Of a stretch of 64,000 bases of DNA, positions 23,490 through 34,460 are shown piece after piece (positions within the stretch are counted from its first letter, which is position 1; each line of letters starts with the position of its first letter). A program made the position numbers and the translations under genes. The DNA lies in assembly GCA_033239125.1 (NCBI GenBank), contig BSWB01000006.1:30992001-31056000 (forward strand), in the 5' to 3' direction. Source of the DNA: Fagopyrum homotropicum (Eukaryota; Streptophyta; Magnoliopsida; Caryophyllales; Polygonaceae). The notes below the pieces were generated by a model that was not told the origin of the DNA, made no database searches, and worked only from the letters and a program-made list of their open reading frames with translations.

Positions 23490-25110
23490 CCTCTAGGAAC
23501 CCAAATTTGTTTTACATGTTATTTTAGACACAAAGAAAAGGTGTTTTGAATTACATGAGGATCCTTTGTTACAACAATAGAAGCATGTGGGAGTTTGTCG
23601 ATTTCCTTTAGCCTTCACAAAAGTGGCCATAGATTTTCTTGGAAAATTCTTGTTGTATCCAAGACCACTCTTGTTAAGAGACGATTGTTGTTCACCCATC
23701 ATCCTATCAAGATTAACTTTAGAACAGGTGAATTGGATGAGTGCAGTCTACTGGTCTCTACACTTCTCAATCAGCTGGATATTTTCTTTCTCTAATTCAT
23801 TGTTGCAGTAAGTAAGAGAAGAAAGACCTTGCTTTAGAATCGTATTTTCTGATTTTAAGGCCTTGACTTTAATGTCAAGGGTTGATTGTTAAGTTTTGAA
23901 ATTTCTCATTTCCAGCGACAAATCACTCATGCTCTTCTCCTGTTCAATCAACTTATCTATCAAGGATTTAGTCTCAAAGATGTAATTCTTTTCATTTATA
24001 ACCAAGTTAAGCAGAAATTCAGAAAGTATTGCAGTAAGGCTAGAGATTAATTTCTTACCACTCCCTCAAGATGTCGTTTAGGGTTTTCTTCTTGATCATC
24101 CATTAAGCATAGATTTGCTTCATCATTTTCAAAATTTGATTCACTAGAGGAATAAGAGTCACTCCATGAGGCAATCATAGCTTTCTTCTTTCGGTCATTC
24201 TTCTGATAGTTGTTCCTTTTCGTTTGTGGGCACTCCTTCGCTAGATGATATGTTTCTCCACATTCAAAGCACGTTAGTATCTTATATTTTTTGCTAGGGT
24301 TAGAATACTTAATTTTGTGCTTTGATGATCTAGATACTCTTTGTTTGAGAGTTGTTTCTTCATCTTCAGAATTCGAGCAAGTCCTTTTGTAATCAAAGCA
24401 AAAGGATCTTCTTCTTCATCTTATGATGGATTGTCCTCCTTTTTGGATTTTAAAGCCAAATTCTTCACACTTGAGGATACTTCACCATCTTATTCATTTA
24501 GGATTATCTCGTGAGTGATGAGCTTTCCAAGTAGATCATCAAGGGGTAGAGTTCTTAGATCATGTGCTTCCTCAATGACAGTCACCTTTGGTCCCAATCT
24601 CAACTTGTGTAGACTTCTCAAGACTTTTCGGACTTTCTCCTCATTTGTGAAAACTTCGCCGAGAGAGTGAATGTTGTGAACATTTCCTTTACATTCTCAT
24701 TGGGTGTCATCTTGAAAGCTCGTACTGCCTTAGGAATATGTTGATCTTGGACTCCTTTACTTGGCTTGTTCCTTCTTATGTTATGACCAGTTTGTCCCAT
24801 ATTTCTTTTTCACTTTTGCATGATGAGACACGATTGAACTCATTTGCATCCAACCGACAACAGAGTAGATTCATAGCTTTGAGATTCTTAGCCATATTTT
24901 CCAAATCAACTTGATTATATTCATCCTTATTTTTTGGAACGGTGACTCCAACAATATTAGTTGTGGTTGGTAGTTTCGGACCTTTCTTGATGATGTCCCA
25001 AAGTTCCAAATCCTGATCAATAATAAACATTTGCATTAGAGATCTCTAGTATGTAAAGTTGTTTCCACAGAAAAAAGGTGGACGACTGGTGGATCTTTCT
25101 TGTGCAAATA
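23490..25110 (-). pseudogene. copia gag, broken
   Basis: The N-terminal copia-type gag domain lies at about 25110-24600 (DQDLELWDIIKKGP, LENMAKNLKAMNLLCCRLDA, VRAFKMTPNENVKEMF). A CX2CX4HX4C zinc knuckle (CFECGETYHLAKEC) lies near 24285-24240. A charged Ser-rich linker precedes pol. A stop near 25049 sits where the family has Trp after the N-terminal F-x-G-N-x-Y motif. Gag would package the element RNA into virus-like particles; this copy is not translatable. Confidence 0.82.
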
Positions 25111-25170
25111 TTCCATCCCCTACCAAGTTCATGATTAATCTCATTGATGGTTAAACCAAATATATGTGAG

Positions 25171-25186
25171 TCTAGCTCTGATACCA
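25171..25186 (-). other. primer binding site (tRNA-Met type) of the copia element
   Basis: The minus strand reads TGGTATCAGAGCTAGA two bases from the end of the 5' LTR. It is complementary to the 3' end of plant initiator tRNA-Met, the usual primer of copia elements. Confidence 0.9.
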
Positions 25187-25188
25187 AT

Positions 25189-26108
25189 TGAAGAACGGAG
25201 TAGGAGATAAAATAAGGAAGGAGATACTCTAGAGAGGGGGTGAAAAGGGGCCGGGGAGGAGGGTTGAATAGAGTATGAAAACTTTTCACAATCGTAGTGT
25301 CAAGGCCTTGAATTGACACTCAAGGTCTTGATTTCCGCCTAGGATTTTCAATCTCTAGGGTTTAAGTATCTATTATACCGCTTCTTTTGAGTCTTAGATC
25401 TAGCGAACAATATCCTAGTTACTCCGCCTAGGATTTTCAATCTCTAGGCCTTGAAGAACTTCCCTTCTCCTCACACTTGTAGCCTCACCGCTACTATCTA
25501 GTCAACTCAGATCTAGCGAACAATAGCCTAGTTACTTCGTAGAGTAACATTGAGTATAACACTCTCAAGATATGCCTATATCGCTCAGTGTTTATCTCGC
25601 TCTCTCAAAAGAAATATAACTGATCACAATGAGAGCAAGATAAACGTTGTAGATAAAGAAAGTTGGAAACGATCTCTGTAAGCGCTGCCTTTCTTCATTG
25701 CTACTTTGATTCTTTTATAATAGCTTATGTGGAGGCTTGATTTTATTGACCGTTGAACGTTCAAATCCACTCCACAAAATCTGGGCAAATCTTCTACATA
25801 ATCCCGTATGTTTGAAGTCCAGTTTTTGCTCACAAAATCTTCAACAACTTTGCATGCAATCTTCAAGCAAGATCTTTAACAACTTTTGCACATAATCTTC
25901 TCGCAAAATCTTCTCTTCACTCTTAGACATTAGAAGATCTTTGGTTGTTATGAACCTATACAAAACTTGTAACAAACAAACATAATATCTGCATATAATA
26001 ATATTTGTTAACAATCGTAACAATCTGTTTGTCTTCCATTATCCCTATTTTTTCGGCCATCATCTCTGCAATCAGTCTTACAAAGCTTTCATCAAGGTGG
26101 AGTTATCA
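25189..26108 (-). mobile_element. 5' LTR of the copia element
   Basis: 920 bp, pairing with 17198-18228. It includes a rearranged stretch (25340-25460) in which CCGCCTAGGATTTTCAATCT occurs twice. It ends GGAGTTATCA at 26108, followed by the target copy AGTGT. Confidence 0.88.
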
Positions 26109-26450
26109 AGTGTGAAGTTGAGATCGGATACTTTGGTGGCCTTTTGCATTCAAATTGGTGGCAGAAATCTTTTGGAAGCAATCCGAACTTAGTTAGTTCT
26201 TATGTGTAGTTGCCCATTAGTGATAATAGTCTTATAGATGTATGTATGTATGGTATACTTTAGTTCAAAGTCTTAGGAGTGATGTATCTCACCTCATTAT
26301 GTACTACACCAAGTTCCTTATTTAGTTTCATACTTAGGCTTTTATCCTAAATAGTTTCAAACAAAATTGCATTACCATTGTGGATCCAAAGAAATATTTA
26401 CTTCCACTAGAACAAGGCAATTGTTATAAGTTGCATAAATGACATGGTAC
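26109..26450 (+). pseudogene. TFIIA gamma pseudogene fragment, continuation after the copia insertion
   Basis: Continues the copy broken at 17197: GAAGTTGAGATCGGATACTTT corresponds to TATTGAGATTAGATACTTTA before the ATG of copy 1. The sequence then jumps, without any coding exon, to an intron 2 segment (CACCAAGTTCCTTATTTAGT, AGTTTCAAACAAAATTG) matching 10990-11090. Exons 1 and 2 have been deleted and exon 3 is not found. Confidence 0.6.
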
Positions 26451-26722
26451 TATGAAAATTTTATGCTTCACTCTTTGCTAAATGATTGAGTTTTCATGCT
26501 ACATTTAACTCTATCTTTCAAGAGATATAATGTAGTATCCAAAACTACCGTAATTGTGTGAACCTAGTGTAGGCTTGTATTGTCAACGTCGTACAATAGG
26601 ATTTTTCCTCGGTTTCCCATTTCTTTGCATCTGCGTTTGTTTAAAATCTGCCTCATTCACGTCAAAAATGTGTAAATGCGACCTTCTTGTATTCTCATAA
26701 CCTCACTCATGCAAGACACTTA

Positions 26723-26830
26723 GGGCTTGTTTGGTTTTATCCAATGGAAATGAAATAAAAAGAAAACGAATCTAGACCATATTTGTATCCTTATTCATTA
26801 GTGTTTTATACTCTTGACATGTAGTTTAAG
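26723..26830. mobile_element. left part of a third Harbinger-like MITE copy
   Basis: TTAGGGCTTGTTTGGTTTTA followed by CATATTTGTATCCTTATTCAT matches the left third of the MITEs at 12323 and 41489. The right end is missing. Like those copies it lies 3' of TFIIA-derived sequence. Confidence 0.55.
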
Positions 26831-27049
26831 TAAATTAGGCAAGATTTAATGACTTTTAAAACCCTACATGAAAACAAATGGGAAAGGAAACAAATTTTTA
26901 TAGAGAAGGAGAAAACTTTTACAAGATTAATTTTATAAATGAACAATGACATGTAAACTAGATACATTTTCATAACTCTAACCAGGCGGTCCATTAATAA
27001 TTAATATTGCTATATTTGCATGAAATGCTTTTCTTTTTATTTTTACATG

Positions 27050-28320
27050 GATTTCTTCCGGGTAGGGATGCGAGACAAGTATGCAGATAACATTGAACCC
27101 CTTTCTAAGGACGGGGGGTGGAAAAGCAAGAATGTGGGCGCGATTGTTGGCACATAGTTACTTATTCCCTAGCTATGGAGAGAATCCCTTTGTAAAAAAG
27201 GGGTATTCCTTACTTTCTTCCTATGATTCCTTTGTCGGGGGCTCATTGTAGTCACCTCTAGCATTCTTCGCATTGGGATAGTATTATGACCCTTGTGCCC
27301 CGGTTCATCAAATTATTTTTAGATTGACCAAATATTTAGGTCAATTGACCCTCATCTCACCTCAAATAATGCTAGTTTAAACCCTTGTTGCATGATCTCA
27401 ACTCGACAGTAGGAAAAGGAAAGGGTTTGACATGAAAAGCCGGCTTTCACGGTAAGGGAGTGTTCCGCCTCAAAGGGAAGCAACGACGCGAGCTGTTGTA
27501 GATGCAGCGGAAGCAAGAATGTCGGCTTGATGACCAACAAGGATTCGAGAGGAGGATAGTGGGAAGAAGTGGAGTAGAAGAATAGGTTGAATCATTAGGC
27601 AGTGAGCTAGCAAAGGGGAAGGGGTGCTTGTGGAGAAGATGTTCCACGATGACCTCGCTAGTGCATCTAGGGCCTCAAACGCCCTGCTCAAATGAACTAG
27701 AGAGGCATATCCCCAAACCATGAAATGGGCTCAAAGAAAGACAATCAAATCCACGGACTTCCTCGATTTATTGTGTCTCACCTATTCTATTACGAATTGG
27801 AGAGGGATTCGAACCCTTGGTAAACAAAATTCCACATAACAATTCCAATGCTACGCCTTAAACCAATCGGCCATCTCTGCCCTAGAAAGGTCACTAGGGT
27901 AAGAAATTGTGCTTGCAAAACTTTCTTGATTGACCAAAAATATTGCCTCAGTTCGAGGTTCCAAAGCCTGACCTTTTCTCGACATCCTCAATCAAAAAAG
28001 GCCCCTATGTTGTTTGGGAGTGGATGGCATTTCCATCATGAAGGATTCAATTCAGCATGTGAATGACGCTACCTTGTGTGTTGCATGCCCTCTCAAAGGT
28101 TAGAGGTTGCTTGTGCCAGGATTACTGTCGATTTTTCTCCCATGTTGTGTCGAACTTTGCTTCTTTGTACAATGCTGCTCTTTATCGATCTCGCTCAGTG
28201 TTTGTAACGGATGAGAAGGCAAGATCTGCCTCTTGGCCTATGTCGAGATATCGATTCCTCCACACAACAATTTTCTTCTTGTATCAACGAATTAGAAGAG
28301 ATGTCAACCGATAACCGTAT
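27050..28320. other. probable organelle-derived insertion (NUMT/NUPT-like)
   Basis: The composition is clearly less AT-rich than the surroundings and resembles plant mitochondrial intergenic DNA. It carries a chloroplast-type trnS-GGA pseudogene (27797-27881), a gene often found in mitochondrial genomes as a chloroplast import. No organellar protein gene was identified, and ORFs at 27352-27721 and 28063-28314 show no family. The borders are set by the change of composition only. Mitochondrial origin is an inference; a direct chloroplast origin is less likely because the trnS neighbours (ycf3, rps4) are not recognisable. Confidence 0.5.
27797..27881 (-). pseudogene. trnS-GGA: chloroplast-type tRNA-Ser(GGA) pseudogene
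   Basis: The minus strand reads GAGATGGCCGATTGGTTTAA, then GGCGTAGCATTGGAATTG with anticodon GGA, a long variable arm, and GGGTTCGAATCCCTCTCC. This is the chloroplast trnS-GGA pattern with about eight substitutions. The acceptor stem no longer pairs well, so it is a nuclear relic rather than a working tRNA gene. Confidence 0.82.
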
Positions 28321-28329
28321 CTAGAAATA

Positions 28330-28545
28330 ATACTAATGCAAGTTCTTCCTTTCTAAATCAGATAGATTCACGTGCAAATTGCCTCTATTTGTATAAGGTT
28401 TCATCAACGTAATTAAGGATCTTTCCTCTTGATACCCCTCGAGTTTGGACTTTTTCTCTTGGTATCCACAAGGTTTGAAGTTTCCTCTTGCTACCCTCAT
28501 GGTATAATTTGTTTCCTCTTTATGCCCTTTCTTAATATGTTTCAT
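28330..28545. repeat. degenerate ~30-bp tandem repeat
   Basis: Four successive units begin with TTTCCTCTTG or a close variant (about 28413, 28450, 28482, 28510), each followed by a variant of ATACCCTC...GTTTGAA. An inverted piece of the same unit (CCAAGAGGAAACTTTAAAG) is at 29052-29070, so the stretch is one side of a fold-back. Confidence 0.6.
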
Positions 28546-29720
28546 TAAAGATTAAAGTACAAAATAAAAAAAAATCCGTAAAAAAAATTCAAAACTAATT
28601 CTGAATAAAAAATCAACTTACTTTTTATTTTCTTTTTGAAATTAAATATATTTTTTGAAAACTAATTATGATCACGTTAAAATTTTAAACTAATTAACTT
28701 TATAATAAAAAAAATCTAACTTACTTTTTATTTTCTATTTTTGAAATAAATAATGAAAAAAATTAAATAATTATGTGCATGTTGAATTTTAAACTAATTA
28801 ACTTTATAAATACTAAGTAATGGTAAAAAAGTATTTTTATATTTTTTAATTTAAAAAATTTAAAATTAAATTGGGCCTAAATTTTTTTATTTTTAATCAA
28901 AAATAGAAATTATATATATATTAGACTTAAAATAAAATATAAATTAAAACTAAATTTAATTCAAAAAATATTAATTTGAAAAATTATGATTATATTTTAT
29001 AATATATAGAAACGTAAATGTAGATCTAATTTTTAAAATTTTCTTTTATAATCCAAGAGGAAACTTTAAAGTCAATATCACTAACTAGGCCTTTTACTAA
29101 TATTATTCTATTAAGTAGGTTCATAGCACAATCTCATTTAGTAAATATGTCCCTAATAGAGTAATAGTGTAAGTCAATTAGAGTGGTAAAAGTTAAAGGG
29201 GTATATAGAACAAAAGTCCATAAAAAAACTTACTTCACCAAATTCTTTCAACTTTTAATAAAATATATTTAATGAATTTTATTTTATTAATATATTTATA
29301 ATTTTCAAATTATTAATTTTTAGATTTAGTTTAGTTTTAATTTCTATATTTTATTTTAATTTTTTTAACAAAATACAATATTTTTTTTAAACAAAAAAGG
29401 CCTAACTTTACTTTTCTAGATTTTTTGAATTAAAAAATTATTTAATATTATTTATTATCTATAAATTTAATTAGTTTAAAATTTAACATGAATATAATAA
29501 TTTTTAATTTAATTTAATTTAATTTTTTATTTCAAAACATAAAATAAAAACTAAGTTTTTTATTCAAATTAGTTTTTTATTTTTATTTTTAGATTTTATT
29601 ATTTTATAATTATAATTTAATAAAACATATTAAAAATGAGTATAAGGAGGGAATGAATTAAATCATAAAAATACCATGAAAAAACTTAAAACTGTATGTA
29701 TATTAAATGAAAATGTCCAA
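28546..29720. repeat. very AT-rich fold-back sequence
   Basis: Blocks near 28660-28710 and 28770-28810 (AAATTTTAAACTAATTAACTT and variant) recur inverted near 29455-29510. The stretch 29074-29250 (CACTAACTAGGCCTTTTAC...AAGTAAATATGTCCCTAATAG) matches the outer left end of the 46430-48910 element and the insertion at 9232-9372. It is probably a decayed relative of those elements, possibly two nested. No coding capacity. Confidence 0.5.
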
Positions 29721-29929
29721 GGAAAATGAAAACTTTTATATGCCCGGTAAGAAAGAAGAGTCAAAATATTTGTGTAAAATGCAAGCATAAATGTTACAAT
29801 GATTGTTTTCTTTTCTTTGCAAATTGTGAAAGCATAAATCAACCATTTTGTTTAGTGGTAAGCTAATGACGTAATTCAAGGATCACATTTTAAGTAAGTT
29901 ATCCATATAATTCGTTAATATCACTCAAA

Positions 29930-30060
29930 TATGCGGCATTTGTTCCTCACTAGTGTCCTTGCTACTTACAAGCATCTAGTTTGTTAACAATGCCCTACTC
30001 CTTGGCACATTTTTTTGCTTTATGTGATCGTTGTATCCTTTCTCTGAAAATTTTTATATC
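29930..30060 (+). pseudogene. possible further TFIIA intron 2 fragment
   Basis: CCTACTCCTTGGCACATTTT followed by TGCTTTATGTGATC matches the end of TFIIA intron 2 (11170-11215; 40830-40870), just upstream of exon 3. No exon follows. Similarity is modest and short, so this may be a rearranged part of the pseudogene at 16820-26450. Confidence 0.4.
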
Positions 30061-30123
30061 TCTGTTTTCATGGCACTTCGCTTCTTTTTACCATAAGATA
30101 TTTCGTTTTAATCAATGACACAT

Positions 30124-31645
30124 TGACCGAAGGTATTTTTAAGGTCGTCTATGCCCAATCAAAAGTAAATCCCGACTTAGCACTAAGAACAAGTATATTG
30201 ATTAAGTAAGGGTCGAACCCAAGAGAGTTAAGGTGTTTTAGATACGATTATCGATTATAGTAACAAGTAACACAAGGGGGGTTCGTTGAATTGATGTACA
30301 AAAATTTATGAAAACGATTAATGCGACAAGTAAGACAATAATGGGTGAATCTACACTAGGTTGATTCTAAGCATGCAATTGCTACTTTGGTGAGTTCCCT
30401 TTACAAGTTTTCAAGTAATCTCCCGTCTCGATCATATATATGTGTTGAGCCAACCGGCATCAACACAACTTAACAGGTTAGAGTTCCATAAACCTACAAG
30501 AACAAATAACAAGTTAGCTTTCAAACAAAGACTAAGGGATATAAAGAGAAGATTAAAACCGTTAAACTTATCTTTATATTTGTGTTCCTTTTCTTTAAGT
30601 AATCACAACCCGCTATTACTTAAAGTTGCTACTAGATTAAAGACCCGAACCCGGAACCTATTAATCCTAGTTATTTACATGCACTTTAGAACCTAAGGTG
30701 ATCAATCTCAAGCAATAGTAAACATGCAATTAGACAATGGAGATCAAGGAGACACAAAGTATTATTGAATGAAAACATATATTATAAAGAACTTACAATC
30801 AAAGTAACAATGCAGCTTCAAACCAACCCAATGTAGCAAGGGAGTTAGCAACTCATTACAAGGTAGCAAGACAATCTAAGTGGATAATTTGTTGGCTAAC
30901 AAGAAGGTAAGATGCCCTCTAGCAATCAACCAATGACTATTTATACTACAAAAGGCACTAAATAGGAATAAATGGCCGGCCCAAAACAACCACCTTTAAT
31001 GCCATAAAGGTGGTGTAAACAGCCGGAGTAAAGCTTCTGACGTTAAGCCGTAGGGGCGCCCTTCAGCTCCGCAGGGGTGGTGAAGGCAAAAAACGCTTGA
31101 TCTTCTTCAAGGCCGCAAGGGCGGCTAGGCAATTCCGCTGGGGAGGATCTTCAATGCTCTTCAAACGTCTGACCCTTCGATTTCCTGACGTTTCTGATGC
31201 CAAGCCGTCGGGGCGTCCCTATGTCGACGCAAGGGCGGTGACACAGCCTCTTCGCCTTCCAGCTCCCAGGTTGAGGCGTAGGCAGGGGCGCAGTGAGAGA
31301 CGCAGGGGAGCTGGTCTTCGTTTCTTCATGGTAGGTCACCGTAGGGGCGCCAAGGAGTGGCGCAGGGGGCAGTGACACACTTCATGGTTGGCGCTGGTGA
31401 AGGCGCAGGGAGCGCTCCGGTGTAAGGCGTCACCCGCAGGGGAGGTGGCAGGGCTCCGCAGGGGCGGTGAGGCAACAGAAGCTTTGCTTCGTGAACGATC
31501 TTCACTCTTAAGTGCTTATAACTCCTTCCTTAGCTTCTTTTAGTCTTCTTCTTCTGGACTAAGGAGTTAGTAGCATAAACCGACACAAATGCAATCAAAA
31601 GACTCTAAAAACTATCATAAATGATAGTGATTTCATCACCTATCA
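30124..31645 (-). mobile_element. 3' LTR of the Athila-like element
   Basis: Matches 35805-37315 nearly base for base apart from small indels. A GC-rich segment at 31040-31465 holds about a dozen copies of the CCGCAGGGGCGG-type motif. The open frames over that segment (31097-31375 and its opposite strand) are by-products of its GC richness. Confidence 0.9.
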
Positions 31646-31665
31646 AACTCCCCCATACTTAGACC
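31646..31665 (-). other. polypurine tract of the Athila-like element
   Basis: The minus strand reads AAGTATGGGGGAGTT directly before the LTR start TGATAGGTGA. Confidence 0.75.
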
Positions 31666-32281
31666 TTTTACTCGTCCTGAGTAAAATAAATGACAGTAAC
31701 TAGACTCAAAGGCCTCAGGAAGCATGGGTAAGCAAGAAAAGTCAATGAAAACAAGAGAAAAACCAAGAAAGAAAGAATGAAAAGAGGGGGAAAATGAGAA
31801 AAAGAGAGAAACTACCATCCTTATTGCTCCAAGAGTGGCCTACCTGGACAACCTCCTTATGACTCCCTTTCTTATGTCGCCAAACTCCGGAAGGGAAACC
31901 TACACTCGGTGTCGCTCATTTTGCCAAGGCTCCCTTTCGGGTTTTCACCTTGCCACTCTTCTTCTTTTCTCACTTGAACTCACATCCCTCAAGTCCAATT
32001 TTGCACCAACCTAAGGTTGGTCGGACTACCTTCTTTTTGCCTAAACTGCCCTTTCGGGTTTTCGATTTATCCAAGGTTTTTCATGCCTTTTTTTTTCATT
32101 TTCTTTGGCTTTTTTTTTGTGAATTTCAATCTGAATTAAAAAGATGCAAAACAAATTCAAAACAAATCAATGAACTGTACAAGCAATGATATATCCCTCT
32201 CCCATACTTGAAGTACACTTTGTCCTCAAAGTGGAAATGAGTCAAAGATAAATGTGGGAGAAGGGAAAAGAAATGTACCCC

Positions 32282-33844
32282 TCAGTGGGGTGGTCCGGAT
32301 GGACCACCTGGACCTTCCTCCGGTGGGTAAGGAAAATGGCGGAAGAAGTGCTCCAGCCGGCGGTGAAGGGTGTCGATACGGCCCTCCTGAGCCTCCATCC
32401 TCTCTCTAAATGAAGTCTCATAGCGAGCTTGCCAAGCCAACTGTTGAGTCTCCAACTACTGCTGAAGAGCCGCCTGCCAAGCATCTTGACGGCGGTCAAA
32501 GTGAGTGGTCATGGAGGAGGCGAAACTGGACTGCCACGCTTGCTACTGCTCAAGCATGGGCTGTTGGTACTCGGTCTGCCATGTCTGGTGCTGTGTAGTC
32601 AAGGTTGTCATCTGAGCCTGCAAACTCTCCATGGCCTGACTATCGTGTGCTGCTGTCGGCATCTCCTCATCAGTGGTGGGGGCTCGGCTGGAGCCGGCTG
32701 CGTATCTCCCAACAATATCTGCCTGAGGTCGTCTCGGGGGGACTGGGTCAGCTGGTACATACAGATCAGAGAGCTCGTCTCCCAATGGAAGTCGTCGGGG
32801 GAGTTATGTGATGTGACTCCCATCTGCTAAAGAGAGCCAAAAACGATGCTCCCCGTCTCTCCTGAGAAGCCTGCACCTCCTCAACATACCCTCCGTATAA
32901 AGTGGGGCTTCTAATCCGTCCTCTAAAGTAGAGAGATCCATCACCTGTGCAGCCAACAAGGAGATGATCCCTCCTCCCACAATAACACGTGGCTCATTCT
33001 TCCTAATCCGCTTCAAGGCGGTAAGGAAGAGGTATGACCAATCCGGTACCCAGTCGTTTGTGGAGAGGCAGGCGTATAGCAGCGGAAGGTCCTTAAGAGC
33101 AACCTTATTCTCCTCCTTGTATCCACAGAAGACACTCATGAATACCTTCGAGATGAGCCTCAAACAGGGGTGAGTGAATTTATTGGAGTACTCACCCCCT
33201 GCATGAAATTCAGACCTGGTGGCGGCCTGCCAGAACTCCATCAAATCAGGTGTCGGAATAGGTTCCCACCAGTCGTCGGAAGCGGCTATGGTCACCCCTA
33301 ATACCTCTTGCAGGTGGGTGTAGTCTAATGTGTACTTCCTTTTGTTGAATTTGAATGTAAGTCCAACACACCCATGGTCCACCGTTTTCATTTTGAAGGT
33401 GGCAATAAACTGGTGGCTGAGCTCGGGGTATGTTGGAGCGGTTGTTGTCAAAAAATCCCCGAGCCCGGCGTTGTTGAGAAGCTCCTGCATGCTTTCCAAC
33501 AAACCCAATTGTTCCAAGGTAGGAACGTCCAGAAATCGGGTTGCATACACATCCCGACTTTGTGCAATCCTATACCGCATTGTCTCGGCTTCCGAAAACT
33601 TATACTTCTTCTGATTCTCCATCTCTTGCAATTGAGACAATCAAAGGAATTAGAAATTTCAGAAAATTGAGTAAGAAACGAACCCTCTGTTGTGTTTTCC
33701 GCAGGGGCGGCTGCAACAGGCGCAGGGGCGGCTCGACGCAGGGGCGGGAGCTTGCAGGCGCAGAGGAGGGCGAAGAGTAGAGGGCGATTTGGGCGTTCGA
33801 CGAAGGTGGTGGCGATGGGGCTTTTTCGGCGTCTTCCTTGCCAT
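32282..33844 (-). pseudogene. Athila-type envelope-like/ORF1-family protein, nearly intact
   Basis: A basic N-terminus starting MARKTPKK (33844) is separated by a frameshift from the main frame, which opens near 33660 and gives 278 codons from 33640 to 32804. Recognisable wording includes RDVYATRFLDVPTLEQLGLL, FKFNKRKYTLDYTHLQEVLG, FTHPCLRLISKVFMSVF and an NDWVPDWSYLFLTALKRIRK stretch. This resembles the plant Athila ORF family of unknown function, usually placed after pol. The same frame continues past stops at 32804, near 32540 and near 32440 into a Gln-rich coiled-coil-like tail ending HFFRHFPYPPEEGPGG. No membrane segment is seen, so the envelope label rests on position only. Confidence 0.75.
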
Positions 33845-34370
33845 CGCAGACGTCGCCGAAGGTGGGACAGTGGAGTTGGGAGAGTGAAAGGGTTGAGTGT
33901 GTGTGTGTGGTGGAGATGGTTGGTGTTGCAAAGGGGTGGCGACACTAGGTTGCCGGAGGCGGCACAACAGCGTCTGGACAGGACGGTGCGAGATCTTCCG
34001 GAGGGTGCGAGGGCGTGGGAGGCGAGTCGGCTAGGTTTTTGAAGGATGAATGGAGAGGAGGTAAAGAGGGCGGTAGATGTAGGTTTATTTTTGGGAAGTG
34101 TATTTTTTTCTTTCCTTAACAGAACCGCAAGGGCGGCGTTTACAACGCGGGGGCGGTGACAAGGAAGAGGGGGTACGCAGCCTCAGCGCCGGGTGCGGAG
34201 CTGAGAATGTGTGTCAAGGGTAGCCGCCGCAAGGGCGTAGGGGTGTCACCGCGGGGGCGGTGGCCTACGTGAGCAGACGCTGGCCCAGCGCCGGGGGCGG
34301 CGCTAGCCAAGGGTGTCACCGCAGGGGCGGGGACTTAGAGCCGCAAGGGCGGTTTTCTTGACAGAAACTC
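33690..34370. repeat. cluster of CCGCAGGGGCGG-type motifs inside the Athila-like interior
   Basis: At least eleven copies or variants (for example near 33700, 33720, 33738, 34128, 34148, 34218, 34240, 34300, 34320 and 34345), many followed by GTGAC or CTNG. They overlap the N-terminal coding part of the envelope-like ORF and the spacer before it. Confidence 0.75.
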
Positions 34371-34374
34371 CTCT

Positions 34375-34460
34375 TCTTATTTCTTCGGGTTGCCTCCCGA
34401 GCAACGCCTTTGTTTTACGTCGTTGGCTCGACGTAGGGATTCTTCCTCTATGATTTAGCC
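34375..34460 (-). other. pol deletion junction in the Athila-like element
   Basis: The end of the gag linker runs straight into a block (GTCGAGCCAACGACG, then GCTCGGGAGGCAACCCG on minus) that in Athila elements normally lies after the integrase. Protease, RT, RNase H and integrase are therefore missing between them. The exact breakpoint cannot be fixed without a full-length relative. Confidence 0.6.

Larger units (their letters stand above)
17198..26108 (-). mobile_element. complete Ty1/copia retrotransposon, Sirevirus-like, minus strand
   Basis: 8911 bp. LTRs at 17198-18228 (1031 bp) and 25189-26108 (920 bp) both run TGAAGAACGG...GGAGTTATCA on +. The tRNA-Met-type primer site is next to the right LTR and a purine tract next to the left, so it reads right to left: gag, integrase, RT, RNase H, then an extra ORF of the envelope-like type. 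Copia order with a third ORF downstream of pol, a long gag with a CCHC knuckle, and abundant short palindromes are hallmarks of Sireviruses (SIRE/Maximus). Many stops and frameshifts and unequal LTRs show an old, inactive copy. Confidence 0.92.

Noticed and set aside
28242..28314. Start of chloroplast rps4 (MSRYR)
   Set aside because: Only five residues agree, and the orientation relative to trnS-GGA is wrong for the plastid gene order.
31097..31378. ORFs of 75-92 codons over the Athila LTR GC-rich segment
   Set aside because: By-products of the CCGCAGGGGCGG motif cluster; the equivalent place in the other LTR has a different frame structure.
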